Source: V1-33 sp964523105 (lineage in GTDB: Bacteria; Verrucomicrobiota; Verrucomicrobiia; Verrucomicrobiales; V1-33). Taken from it: a DNA stretch of 64,000 nucleotides. Below are positions 15,964 through 23,626 of this stretch, piece by piece; positions within the stretch are counted from its first letter, which is position 1, and every line of letters starts with the position of its first letter. The translations under genes were made by a program, and so were the position numbers. The stretch is taken from NCBI GenBank assembly GCA_964523105.1, contig CAZFZN010000012.1, positions 62,001 to 126,000 on the forward strand. Direction: 5' to 3'. The notes below the pieces were generated by a model. The model ran no database searches. It was not told where the DNA came from and worked only from the letters and a program-made list of their open reading frames with translations.

Positions 15964-18126
15964 TTAGACCGGAAGCCGCAGTGTGAAGGCGGCTCCCCGG
16001 GTCCATGTCCGGTCCAGTTCGAGAGTGCCGTGCAGTTCTGCGGCCAGCCGGCGGCAGAGCGCCAGCCCGAGACCGACTCCCGGAGCGCTGTGGGCGGCGT
16101 CCCGGGCGCTCTTGTGGAAGGGAAGGAAAATCGTGTTGTGATCCCCGCGCGGAATGCCCGGTCCGTGGTCGCGCACCGTCAGGCAGAGGCGGCGGCGCTC
16201 TTTTGTCACCACGAGATCGACTTTGCCTCCGCAGGGTTCCCTGCGCCCATATTTGCAGGCGTTGTCCACGAGATTGCAGAGAATCTGCTCTACGGCGCCT
16301 GCGTCCGTGCGCAGCGGAGTCTCGAGCGCGCCGGCCCCCGCCGTGAGGGCGAAGTCCATGCCCGCGAGCAGCGCGCGCTGATTGAGGCGCGGTTCGATGC
16401 GGCTCATCAATTCGCCCGCGGTGACAGACGCCGCGGCGCACGGTCCCCGGCCGCGTTCGATGCGGGAGTAGGCGAGCACGTTCTCGACCAGGTGCCCGAG
16501 CCGGTCGGCTTCTCCTGTCAGGGTTTCGAGATACTGCTGCCGCTTCGCCTCCTCCTTCACCATGCCGTCGGCCAGCATTTCGGAGTAAAGTTTGAACGTG
16601 GCGAGCGGCGTGCGGAGTTCGTGCGTGACGCTGCTGACAAAAGACGCGCGGCGCTCGCTGAGTGCCATCATGCCGCGCAGCACGAGCGCCACGGCGGCGA
16701 CGGCGAGCAGCACGCAGACCCATGCGATGCCCAGGGAAACTTTGAGCGGGCTCCAAAACGGAGGCGCGGCGAAGGTCACGGCGCCGGGAACGAGCATCAC
16801 GGGCAGCGAGGCCAGCAGGTGCGCTCCCGGCTCCGGATTGTCAGGGGCACGCACGACGGCGGCATTGGGAAAACGGTCCTGCACGGCGGCGAGCAGTTCA
16901 CTGCGGAGTTTCTCCCAGTCCAGCCATGCGCCCTGAATCCACTGGCGCTCCGGAGAGGTGACGCGCCGGGTCAGGAGCAGCGAGTCGCCCAGCCAAAGCG
17001 GCCTGAAGTCGGAAATCCCGGCGATGGTGGAAGGGCGCGGCTCCAGTGCCGCTGCAGTTTCTGATGCGGCCGGCGAACGAACTTCCCGCAAGGGCGCGGA
17101 CTCCGCGGCGTTCGCGGCTGCCGCCGGCGGCAACAGCGGAGAGGGCGGCGGTGCCGGTTCTGGCGCGAGCGCATTTTCCCTGCCAGGTGCGGCGATGTCG
17201 TCCGCCGGACCGGACGCCTGGCCGGCGGACTGCTGAGCCGCGGCCTTTTTCAGTGCGGATTCCTCGTAGCCGTTGAATCGCCGCGAGGTGGCCTTGGACA
17301 GCTCACTGTTCACGAAATCCTGACGGGCTTTGGCTTCGAGGTTATTCATCTCCTGCTGTTGAGCCTGAGCCTCTTCGGGTTTCATCGCCCGCTGCTGCAA
17401 AGCGTACGGGGGAGCCTGGGCCATGCGGGTGCGCGGGGCGGAATCCCCTGACTGAACTTCTGCAGGGGCCTGGTTTTCCGGCGGCGGTGCGGACGGCGCA
17501 GGAGTGGCATCGGGCGCAACCTCCGGCAGGGGAAGACTGCTGTTCACACTCCAGAGCAGTGCCCGGTTTCCGGTGAGCTGACGGGGTACGCGCAGCTTGT
17601 CGAGCATGGATTTGATATTCCCGGCGGTGTTGTCCTGACTCAGTGAGGCACAGAGCAGGGAGAAGTCCCCTGAATTCCGGGCCAGCACCGGCGCGGGCGG
17701 CGTCTGCATGTTCTGACAGACCGCGAGTTCGCTGCCCTGCGGCACCTGCGGCGAACGGATTTTGCCGTCGGCATCCATTTCAAAGTGCAGCCTGATTTTG
17801 TCAGGAGGCTCGCGCACGAGCGGGGACAGGGCGACGACTTCGCCGTTGGTCCAGGCATTGAAGGTTTTGTTGTCCAGCAGCACCTCGGGCGTGGTGAAGG
17901 TGCGGTAGTGCTCGGGCGGACGCGCGCTTTCCGCCACGACCAGCGCGCTGGCGATACCCTCCATGCGCCAGAGGGCGAGCCGGGCGTTCTCCTGCACCGC
18001 GGCCTCCGCGGCCATGCGGTCCTGCCGCTGCTCCATGCGCAGCATGGAATGCGTGGTCCATGCCATGGCGCCGCACAGGAGCGCGAGGCAGAGCGCGGTG
18101 ATGATCCATGTGGAGCGGGGTTTCAT
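15964..18126 (-). CDS. Membrane sensor histidine kinase
   Basis: This 720-aa kinase has TM1 at residues about 7-27 (WIITALCLALLCGAMAW) and TM2 at about 458-480 (SLGIAWVCVLLAVAAVALVL). The H-box VTHELRTPLATFKLYSEML has phospho-acceptor H502. N-box EQILCNLVDNACKYG, G1 VRDHGPGIP and G2 GVGLGLALCRRLA follow. The 430-residue extracytoplasmic segment holds a long Ala/Pro/Gln-rich, low-complexity linker (about 200-410) between two structured parts, which is unusual. The start at 18126 overlaps the response-regulator stop by 4 nt; the longer frame to 18264 runs inside that gene and is rejected. It forms a cognate pair with 18123-18809. Confidence 0.93.
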   Translation of the reverse strand: MKPRSTWIITALCLALLCGAMAWTTHSMLRMEQRQDRMAAEAAVQENARLALWRMEGIASALVVAESARPPEHYRTFTTPEVLLDNKTFNAWTNGEVVALSPLVREPPDKIRLHFEMDADGKIRSPQVPQGSELAVCQNMQTPPAPVLARNSGDFSLLCASLSQDNTAGNIKSMLDKLRVPRQLTGNRALLWSVNSSLPLPEVAPDATPAPSAPPPENQAPAEVQSGDSAPRTRMAQAPPYALQQRAMKPEEAQAQQQEMNNLEAKARQDFVNSELSKATSRRFNGYEESALKKAAAQQSAGQASGPADDIAAPGRENALAPEPAPPPSPLLPPAAAANAAESAPLREVRSPAASETAAALEPRPSTIAGISDFRPLWLGDSLLLTRRVTSPERQWIQGAWLDWEKLRSELLAAVQDRFPNAAVVRAPDNPEPGAHLLASLPVMLVPGAVTFAAPPFWSPLKVSLGIAWVCVLLAVAAVALVLRGMMALSERRASFVSSVTHELRTPLATFKLYSEMLADGMVKEEAKRQQYLETLTGEADRLGHLVENVLAYSRIERGRGPCAAASVTAGELMSRIEPRLNQRALLAGMDFALTAGAGALETPLRTDAGAVEQILCNLVDNACKYGRREPCGGKVDLVVTKERRRLCLTVRDHGPGIPRGDHNTIFLPFHKSARDAAHSAPGVGLGLALCRRLAAELHGTLELDRTWTRGAAFTLRLPV

Positions 18127-18809
18127 TTGCGGAACATGTAGCCTTTGCCGCGAACTGTCAGGACGATCTTCGGGTCGGTGGGGTCGTCGCGCAGTTTGCC
18201 GCGGAGGTTGGCGACGTGCATGTCGATGGTGCGCGTGGCGCCGGCGCTGACGGTGAGCCGCCACACGCGTGTCAGGATTTCCTCGCGGCTGATGGCGCGC
18301 CCGGCGTTGGAGGCGAGATATTTCAGCACCGCCATTTCGCGCTGCGAGAGTTCCTCGCGGCTGCCGTCGGCATGACGGACTTCACAGCGCTCCAGATCGG
18401 CTTCGCCGCCGGGGAAGGGGATGAGGCTCAGTTCCTGCGGACGCTCCGGCGAGCGGCGGAGCACGGCATTGACGCGGGCGAGCAGTTCCCGGGCGCCGAA
18501 GGGCTTCACCATGTAGTCATCCGCGCCCAGATTGAGCCCCTTCACGCGGTCCGCTTCCTGACCCATGGCGCTGAGAATGATCACGGGGGTCACCGGCCGG
18601 TTTTCGCGCAGGGTTTTCAGAATGGTGAATCCGTCCACGTGCGGCAGCACCAGATCGAGAAGCAGCAAATCGAAAGTGGCGAGCCGGGCTTTGTCCATGC
18701 CCTCACGTCCGTTGGCGGCGTGCAGGGTTTCATAACCCGCCGCCTCCAGCGCATCGAGCACTCCGGTACGGATGGAGGCGTCGTCTTCGATTACGAGGAT
18801 CGTGGGCAT
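18123..18809 (-). CDS. OmpR-family response regulator
   Basis: This 228-aa regulator has a receiver domain with acidic pair D9/D10, phospho-acceptor D52 (LLLLDLVLP) and K102 (VKPF), followed by a winged-helix DNA-binding domain. The winged helix is visible as ELSQREMAVLKYLASNAGR, then ISREEILTRVW, and TRTIDMHVANLRGKL with the final KGYMF. It leads the leftward operon with its histidine kinase (ATGA overlap), and the Ser/Thr kinase gene may follow in the same transcript. Target genes are not evident. The 183-bp gap upstream is shared with the divergent Gfo/Idh/MocA gene. Confidence 0.96.
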   Translation of the reverse strand: MPTILVIEDDASIRTGVLDALEAAGYETLHAANGREGMDKARLATFDLLLLDLVLPHVDGFTILKTLRENRPVTPVIILSAMGQEADRVKGLNLGADDYMVKPFGARELLARVNAVLRRSPERPQELSLIPFPGGEADLERCEVRHADGSREELSQREMAVLKYLASNAGRAISREEILTRVWRLTVSAGATRTIDMHVANLRGKLRDDPTDPKIVLTVRGKGYMFRK

Positions 18810-18992
18810 GTCGGCGGAGTCGGGATTCGGGGGATTGAAGGTAGCAGAAGGGCAGGGGGTGACACGGAAAATATTCCGTCACCCCGCCGGGGCACACTGT
18901 AAGACGGGTGTAAATTTTCCTTTCCCTTCGCGGACTGCATTTCCTACACTGCTGCCGCCGGCCAGACATCAGCCATCAACCCACTCCATTCC

Positions 18993-20255
18993 ATGACACC
19001 CACCTCCCGTCGTCATTTCATCGGCGCCACTGCTGCCGCCGGTCTGTTTTCGTCCGCCGTTCCCGTAATTGGTCAGGCCCCCGGCCCCAAAAAAATGAAA
19101 CTCGGCCTGATCGGCTGCGGGGGACGCGGCAGTCAGGCGGTGGAGAATCACCTGCAGGCCGCGAGCAAGGTCGGCGTCGAGGTCGAAGTCGCCGCCGTGT
19201 GTGATCCGCAGGAGGACCGCGCCAAAGGCCAGGCGCGCCGCTATGAGATTCCCGATGAGCGTGTTTTCACCGGTTTTGACGGATACCGCAAACTTATCGA
19301 GGCCGGCGTGGACCTCGTCGTTCTGGCGACGCCGCCAAACTTTCGTCCGGCGCATTTCGAGGCGGCGGTGAAGGCGGGGAAGCACGTGTTCTGCGAAAAA
19401 CCCGTCGCGGTGGATCCGCCAGGCATTCGCCGTTTTATCGCCGCCGCGGCAGAGGCGGAGCAGAAGGGCCTGTCGGTGATCGCCGGCACGCAGCGCCGCC
19501 ACGAAAGAAGCTACGTGCGCAACGCCCGCGCCATCCAGGAGGGCTTCATCGGCAAAATCCTCGGCGGCACCATTCACTGGTGTCAGAATCAGCTCTGGTT
19601 CAAGAAGCGCAATCCGGACGAGAGCGATGCCATGTATCTTGCCCGCAACTGGGTCAACTGGACCGAAATGTCAGGCGACCACATCGTGGAACAGCATGTG
19701 CATAACATCGACGTCGCCTGCTGGTTCATCGGGCGCCCGCCGCAGGCGGCGACCGGATTCGGCAGCCGGGAGCGCCGCGTCACCGGAAATCAGTACGATT
19801 TTTTCAGTGTGGACTTCGACTTTGGTGAGGACGTCCACATCCACAGCATGTGCCGGCAGATCAACGGCACGTGGACGCGCGTCGGTGAACTCTTCCGCGG
19901 CACCGAAGGCGTCTGCATGGGCGGCGGCCGGATCAGCGGAGGTCAGGGCAAAGAGCCGCCCGCCGCACCGGAAGGCTGGCACGACAACCCCTATGTCCAG
20001 GAACACGCCGCGCTGCTGGAAAGCATTAAACTCGGCAAGCCCGTCAACGAAGGCCGTCAGGTGGCCGAGAGCTGCATGGCGGCCATCATGGGCCGCATCT
20101 CCGCCTACACCGGCCAGATGGTGCGCTGGACGGAAGTGATGGAACGTCAGGACTCGCCTTATTACAATCTCACGCTCAGCCCCGCCGCGGAGGATTTTGA
20201 GAAAGGCGACGTGAAGTGTCCGGCGGAGGACACCGCGCCGGTCTGCGGCAAGTGA
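18993..20255 (+). CDS. Tat-exported Gfo/Idh/MocA-family oxidoreductase
   Basis: This 420-aa protein carries a twin-arginine signal (SRRHFIGATAAAGL), so it is folded with its NAD(P) before export. The Rossmann fold starts at MKLGLIGCGGRGSQAVENHL. The family motif GKHVFCEKPVAVDPPGIR contains the catalytic-site EKP, followed by GTQRRHERSYV. The C-terminal sandwich contains DHIVEQHVHNIDVACWFIG, as in inositol dehydrogenase- or glycosidase-like members of Verrucomicrobia and Planctomycetes. The substrate is probably a sugar or sugar acid in the periplasm. It has its own promoter region and no operon partner, but sulfatases and a sugar isomerase occur elsewhere in the window. Confidence 0.94.
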   Translation: MTPTSRRHFIGATAAAGLFSSAVPVIGQAPGPKKMKLGLIGCGGRGSQAVENHLQAASKVGVEVEVAAVCDPQEDRAKGQARRYEIPDERVFTGFDGYRKLIEAGVDLVVLATPPNFRPAHFEAAVKAGKHVFCEKPVAVDPPGIRRFIAAAAEAEQKGLSVIAGTQRRHERSYVRNARAIQEGFIGKILGGTIHWCQNQLWFKKRNPDESDAMYLARNWVNWTEMSGDHIVEQHVHNIDVACWFIGRPPQAATGFGSRERRVTGNQYDFFSVDFDFGEDVHIHSMCRQINGTWTRVGELFRGTEGVCMGGGRISGGQGKEPPAAPEGWHDNPYVQEHAALLESIKLGKPVNEGRQVAESCMAAIMGRISAYTGQMVRWTEVMERQDSPYYNLTLSPAAEDFEKGDVKCPAEDTAPVCGK

Positions 20256-20315
20256 ACCCGATGTGAGTCAGGGGCGGAACCATGATCGTGGCCCGGCCCT
20301 GACATTTTCCTGCTT

Positions 20316-20447
20316 ATGAAACTGTTCCAAGCCGTCCTCACATGGCTGCTCATCGCGCTTCCCCTTGGCTGGGGGATCACGCGTTCCGTGCAGAAGTCGC
20401 TCCCCCTCTTTCAGTCAGCTCCGCCGGCCGCGGCGAAGGCGGGATAA
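20316..20447 (+). CDS. 43-aa single-helix membrane protein (MFS 'small subunit'-like)
   Basis: A short frame from ATG 20316 to TAA 20445-20447 encodes 43 residues: MKLFQAVLTWLLIALPLGWG, followed by ITRSVQKSLPLFQ and a short Ala/Pro tail. The helix plus 'PLGWGIxxSVxKSLPLF' strongly resembles the tiny protein family annotated as MFS-transporter (oxalate:formate antiporter-type) small subunit. Those are normally encoded next to their transporter; here none is adjacent, so it may act in trans or with another membrane protein. It lies 60 bp after the oxidoreductase stop. Identification is from motif memory, not a search. Confidence 0.65.
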   Translation: MKLFQAVLTWLLIALPLGWGITRSVQKSLPLFQSAPPAAAKAG

Positions 20448-20466
20448 GAGAGGGAGAGCGCCGCCG

Positions 20467-20688
20467 TCACCGTCCCTTCACGAGCCGGGCGAGTTCACCC
20501 GGCTCCGGGTGGCGTCCGGTTTTGAATTTCGAGTAAACGAGCCTTCCATCCGCCGTGACATCAAAGATTCCCTTGCTGCCTTCGATCAGTTTCGGGCTCA
20601 CGCCCATAGCCGCTTCGATCTCGGCCGCCGCACGGGTGGCTTGAGGCAGATAGTTTCACATGCCGCAGTACTCGATGGTGATCTTCAT
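20467..20688 (-). CDS. SelW/Rdx-family selenoprotein (in-frame UGA = selenocysteine)
   Basis: From ATG at 20688 the frame reads MKITIEYCGM, then TGA (20656-20658), then NYLPQATRAAAEIEAAMG, SPKLIEGSKGIFDVTADGRL, VYSKFKTGRHPEPGELARLV, and ends with KGR and TGA at 20467-20469. This is 73 residues, the size of bacterial SelW-like proteins. The UGA is exactly the fourth position of the thioredoxin-like redox motif CxxU (C8, U11). The downstream sequence keeps every family landmark (NY-x-PQA, LI-x-GS-x-G-x-FDV, DG-x-x-x-YSK, TGR-x-P). So it is read as selenocysteine, not a stop. A hairpin at 20624-20640 fits a bacterial SECIS element. The role is presumably thiol/selenol redox, as for the Rdx family. 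Standard gene prediction would miss or truncate it. selA, selB, selC and selD are predicted elsewhere in the genome. Confidence 0.88.
20624..20640 (-). promoter_or_regulatory. Putative bacterial SECIS hairpin in the selW-like gene
   Basis: On the minus strand, starting 15 nt after the UGA, GCCACC and GGCGGC can pair (five G-C pairs around one A/C mismatch), enclosing the loop CGUGC. The loop has G as its second base and a GU step, 25-26 nt downstream of the first base of UGA. Known bacterial SECIS elements sit in this range and require a G in the first two loop bases. Folded by hand; a computed fold with a SECIS model would decide. Confidence 0.5.
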
Positions 20689-20778
20689 GGCTCGCAGAGT
20701 CGGGGTGATTTGCGGAAAGTAGGCCGGCAGGGGACGGGTGCAAGGCAGCGATCCCGCATCGTGGAAAGAGCGAAGAAA

Positions 20779-20845
20779 TCCCTGAAATTATAATAATTAT
20801 TGCCATCAGGGAGGCGCGGTGTTTAATTTAGACTCCTTAAACACC
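20779..20845 (+). promoter_or_regulatory. AT-rich promoter region with two inverted repeats
   Basis: Upstream of the DUF4388 gene, TCCCTGA (20779-20785) and TCAGGGA (20806-20812) flank an AT core (TTATAATAATTATT) that could hold a -10. Next, the perfect 9-bp pair GGTGTTTAA (20818-20826) and TTAAACACC (20837-20845) forms a hairpin 24 bp before the ATG. Either could be an operator or a 5'-leader structure. Confidence 0.45.
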
Positions 20846-20869
20846 AACCCCGTCTACTAAACCCGACCC

Positions 20870-21733
20870 ATGGGCATCGCCGGCATCATCGAACGGACTT
20901 CCTCCACCACGCTTCCCTGGGTGCTGGAGCGAATTTTTGACCGCGAGCAGCCCGGCATGCTGCGCCTCAAACATCTCGCGAGCGGCAAAACGGCCCGGGT
21001 CAGGATCGTTGACGGGACGGTGCAGGAGACCACCTTTGGCGAATTGAAGGGAGAGGCGGCCATGAAGGAAATATCCGCGACCTTCCCGTGGGAATATGAG
21101 TTTATCAGCGGGGACCCGGGCGCGGCCTCAGGGAGCGCGCCGGTGCCGCGGCCCTTGAAGCGCCCGGCTTTGAAGCTGGCGGGAAACATGAAGCCCGCGA
21201 TGCTCAATTCCGGCGAAATCAGTGCCGGCTATGCTGCGGTCAGCGCCGCGGCCGGTGAAGCAGGCGCCGCAACCAGGGCGGAGCGAAAAAGTGTTTTCAT
21301 GGCGGCCAGGTCCACGGCACCCCGGCAGCCGGCGGAAGCGACAGGATCTCTGCCCGGCGCGGAACCAGCGGACGATCAGTCCGGCAACCCCATTCCGGCC
21401 GCACCTGGGTGCCGGACGAAACAATGGCCGGATGCGCGGCATCTCACCGGATGGGTGGAGCAAGGCGATGAATACGCCCTGCGCTTCGCCAGGTCCGGAG
21501 AGGTCGTGCTCGGCAAGGCGACGGAGAGCGAATGGGAATACTTCCGCGCCGACTGCGCCTCGCTCATGCTCTGGGCCGCGGGCATTGGCGAAACCCTCGG
21601 CTACTCCGCCCCGCAGCTGGCGGCCCTCGTCGAACCGCAGCGCGCCGCAGCCTATCGCCGGCTGCACGATGGATTCGCCGGCATCTACAGCGGTCCCGAT
21701 ACCGGCGTGGATGACCTCATGGACATTCCCTGA
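20870..21733 (+). CDS. DUF4388 (PATAN)-domain signalling protein
   Basis: This 287-aa cytosolic protein has an N-terminal DUF4388/PATAN-like module (LPWVLERIFDREQPGMLRLK, then VRIVDGTVQETTFGELKGEA). This domain in bacteria often pairs with receivers or small GTPase systems. A Pro/Ala-rich linker (about 85-190) leads to a second unit of about 90 residues (WVEQGDEYALRFARSGEVVL, then helices ending DTGVDDLMDIP). It is followed 19 bp later by the Roadblock-like gene; the pair is probably one operon. Function is likely regulatory or scaffold-like; no catalytic motif was seen. Confidence 0.72.
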   Translation: MGIAGIIERTSSTTLPWVLERIFDREQPGMLRLKHLASGKTARVRIVDGTVQETTFGELKGEAAMKEISATFPWEYEFISGDPGAASGSAPVPRPLKRPALKLAGNMKPAMLNSGEISAGYAAVSAAAGEAGAATRAERKSVFMAARSTAPRQPAEATGSLPGAEPADDQSGNPIPAAPGCRTKQWPDARHLTGWVEQGDEYALRFARSGEVVLGKATESEWEYFRADCASLMLWAAGIGETLGYSAPQLAALVEPQRAAAYRRLHDGFAGIYSGPDTGVDDLMDIP

Positions 21734-21752
21734 CATTTACCCGCGCCGCCGC

Positions 21753-22109
21753 ATGACTGAAGAATTGAATGCCATCGCCGCCATTCCGGGCATTACCGGA
21801 CTCTGCCTGCACCGCGGGGAGGAAATGATGCACTGGCAATTTCCGCCCGCCCTCGGCCGGGCCACGGCGACGGACCTCTGCCATGCCGTTGCCGGCGCTT
21901 TCCTCGCCTACGCCGAAGCGTCGCGTCCCCTGTCGCAGGGCTACTTCGAGTTCCCCGAAGGCGGCGTGCTCGTGCTCCGCGCCGGCAGTTCCGAAGGCAC
22001 CTCGGCACGCGAATTCTACCTGACTTTTCTGGTGCACGACCGGAGCGCCATCCCGCAGGTGATCGCTCCCGCCCGCGCGTTTCTGACACGACAGACGAGG
22101 ATCGGATAG
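21753..22109 (+). CDS. Roadblock/LC7-like small protein
   Basis: This 118-aa protein has the alternating helix-strand pattern of Roadblock/LC7 (MglB-like) proteins: L-x-x-I-x-x-I-P-G-I-T-G at the start (MTEELNAIAAIPGITGLCLH), a long central helix (LCHAVAGAFLAYAEASR), then strands FEFPEGGVLVLRAG and FYLTFLVHD, and a C-terminal helix. Such proteins act as regulators of Ras-like GTPases (MglA) or as scaffolds. No mglA-like gene is in the window. It ends 55 bp before convergent purD. Family assignment is by pattern and is not certain. Confidence 0.6.
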   Translation: MTEELNAIAAIPGITGLCLHRGEEMMHWQFPPALGRATATDLCHAVAGAFLAYAEASRPLSQGYFEFPEGGVLVLRAGSSEGTSAREFYLTFLVHDRSAIPQVIAPARAFLTRQTRIG

Positions 22110-22164
22110 GAACGGCGGTTCCATCAGGTCCCTCCGGAGCGCGCCGCGTGCCGCCGGCGGCCGT

Positions 22165-23415
22165 TCAGTCGAAGTGCATCACGGCGATGTCCCGACGCCG
22201 CTGCATGCCGTCGAAGCGGATGTGCGCAGCGGCGGCGTTGGCCTTGTCGCGGGCTTCCTGACGCGTCGCGCCCTGCGCGACCACGGCGAGCACTCGGCCG
22301 CCGTTGGTTTCAAAGTCGCCGGCGGCATTCTGTCGCGTGCCGCAATGATAGACCCGCGCGCCGCTGACGGCGTCGAGCCCGTGGATGACATCGCCGCTGC
22401 GGCTGCCGGCGGGATAGCCGGCGCTGGCGAGAATGATGCAGACGCTCCAGCCGTCTTTGAATTCCAAAAGCTCCGGACGCAGGCGGCCCTGCGCGGCTTC
22501 GAAGATATACTGCACGAAGTCGCCGCCGAAGAGCGGCATCACCGCCTCGCACTCCGGATCCCCAAAGCGGCAGTTGTATTCGATGATCTTTGGTCCCTGC
22601 GGCGTGAGCATGAGACCGAAGTAGAGAAAGCCGCGATAGGGCAGGCCGTCTTTTTGCAGGCCGGCGACGGTAGGTTGAATGATCTCGCGCTCGATCTGCG
22701 CGAGCATGTCAGGCGAAACGATGTCGCGGCTGGCGACTGCACCCATGCCGCCGGTGTTGGGGCCTTCGTCGTTGTCGCGAATGCGTTTGTAGTCGCGCGC
22801 CGGTGTCAGGAGATGATAGCTTCCGTCCACGATGCTGCAAAACACGCTCAGTTCCGGACCTGTCAGGCATTCCTCCACCACCATGCGCCCGGGGCCGAAT
22901 GCCTTCTTCACAAAGACCGTGTCGAGAAACTCCGTCACCATCTCCGGCGAGGTGCAGACGCTGACGCCTTTGCCTGCGGCGAGGCCATCGAATTTCAGAA
23001 CAACGGGCACCTGCGTCGTCGCCGCGCGCGCTTCCTCCAGCGTTTCCACCGCGGTGAACTTCGCCGTCGGAATGCCGTGCCGCACGAGAAAGTGCTTGGC
23101 GAATTCCTTGCTCGCCTCCAGTTGCGCGCTCTCCTTCGGCGGCCCCCAGCAGGGAATGCCGGCAGCCTGACAAAGATTCGAGAGGCCCTCTCCGGTCACG
23201 AGCAAACTTTCATCGCCGGCCACGCAGAGATCGATCATCGCGTCCACCATCCACGGCACCAGCGCAGAAAATTCCTGCACCGGCGTCCGCTGCGCGATTC
23301 GAAAAATGGCATCGCTGCCCGGCCACGAATAGATTTCGTGAGCGCGGGGAGATTCGCTAAGAGCCGTGATGAGCGCGTGCTCGCGCCCGCCTTTGCCAGT
23401 GACGAGGATTTTCAT
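22165..23415 (-). CDS. purD: Phosphoribosylamine-glycine ligase (PurD)
   Basis: This 416-aa ATP-grasp ligase joins glycine to phosphoribosylamine in de novo purine synthesis. The domain starts at MKILVTGKGGREHALITALS (ATG at 23415); the extra upstream frame to 23628 is discarded. Characteristic parts are VLKFDGLAAGKGVSVC, VVEECLTGPELSVF, KRIRDNDEGPNTGGMGAVAS and IEYNCRFGDPECEAVMPLF, all intact. Length is typical (about 420). It is separate from purK-purE (20 kb apart), which is common outside the gamma-proteobacteria. Confidence 0.96.
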   Translation of the reverse strand: MKILVTGKGGREHALITALSESPRAHEIYSWPGSDAIFRIAQRTPVQEFSALVPWMVDAMIDLCVAGDESLLVTGEGLSNLCQAAGIPCWGPPKESAQLEASKEFAKHFLVRHGIPTAKFTAVETLEEARAATTQVPVVLKFDGLAAGKGVSVCTSPEMVTEFLDTVFVKKAFGPGRMVVEECLTGPELSVFCSIVDGSYHLLTPARDYKRIRDNDEGPNTGGMGAVASRDIVSPDMLAQIEREIIQPTVAGLQKDGLPYRGFLYFGLMLTPQGPKIIEYNCRFGDPECEAVMPLFGGDFVQYIFEAAQGRLRPELLEFKDGWSVCIILASAGYPAGSRSGDVIHGLDAVSGARVYHCGTRQNAAGDFETNGGRVLAVVAQGATRQEARDKANAAAAHIRFDGMQRRRDIAVMHFD

Positions 23416-23467
23416 GGGTGTCGGGCGTGACGTGTGGTTGGGGACAGGCGGCGCAAGGGGGAGTTGG

Positions 23468-23559
23468 GGAAGGCAGAATGAAGAGTGAAAATTGAAGAAA
23501 CCGGCTCGATCAAACGATGCGGCGGTGCGGAGCACTTCCTCATTCTTCACTCTGCCTTC
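23468..23559. repeat. Imperfect inverted repeat, A/G-rich (heptamer-like)
   Basis: GGAAGGCAGAATGAAGAGTG at 23468 onward is answered by CATTCTTCACTCTGCCTTC at 23541-23559, giving arms of about 18 bp with two or three mismatches and a 50-nt spacer. The GAATGAAG/GAGTGAA wording is related to the heptamer palindromes near 28.9 and 29.7 kb. It lies between divergent purD and the ankyrin gene. Confidence 0.55.
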
Positions 23560-23626
23560 TTCATTCCCCCCGATATTACAAATCGGTGACAACTTTCCGT
23601 CCCCGGATATGGCATCCTCCGACACC

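Noticed and set aside
20561..20806. Minus-strand 81-codon frame over the selenoprotein region
   Set aside because: Composition is Ser/His/Arg-rich without a fold; the overlapping frame with the UGA has clear SelW family motifs.
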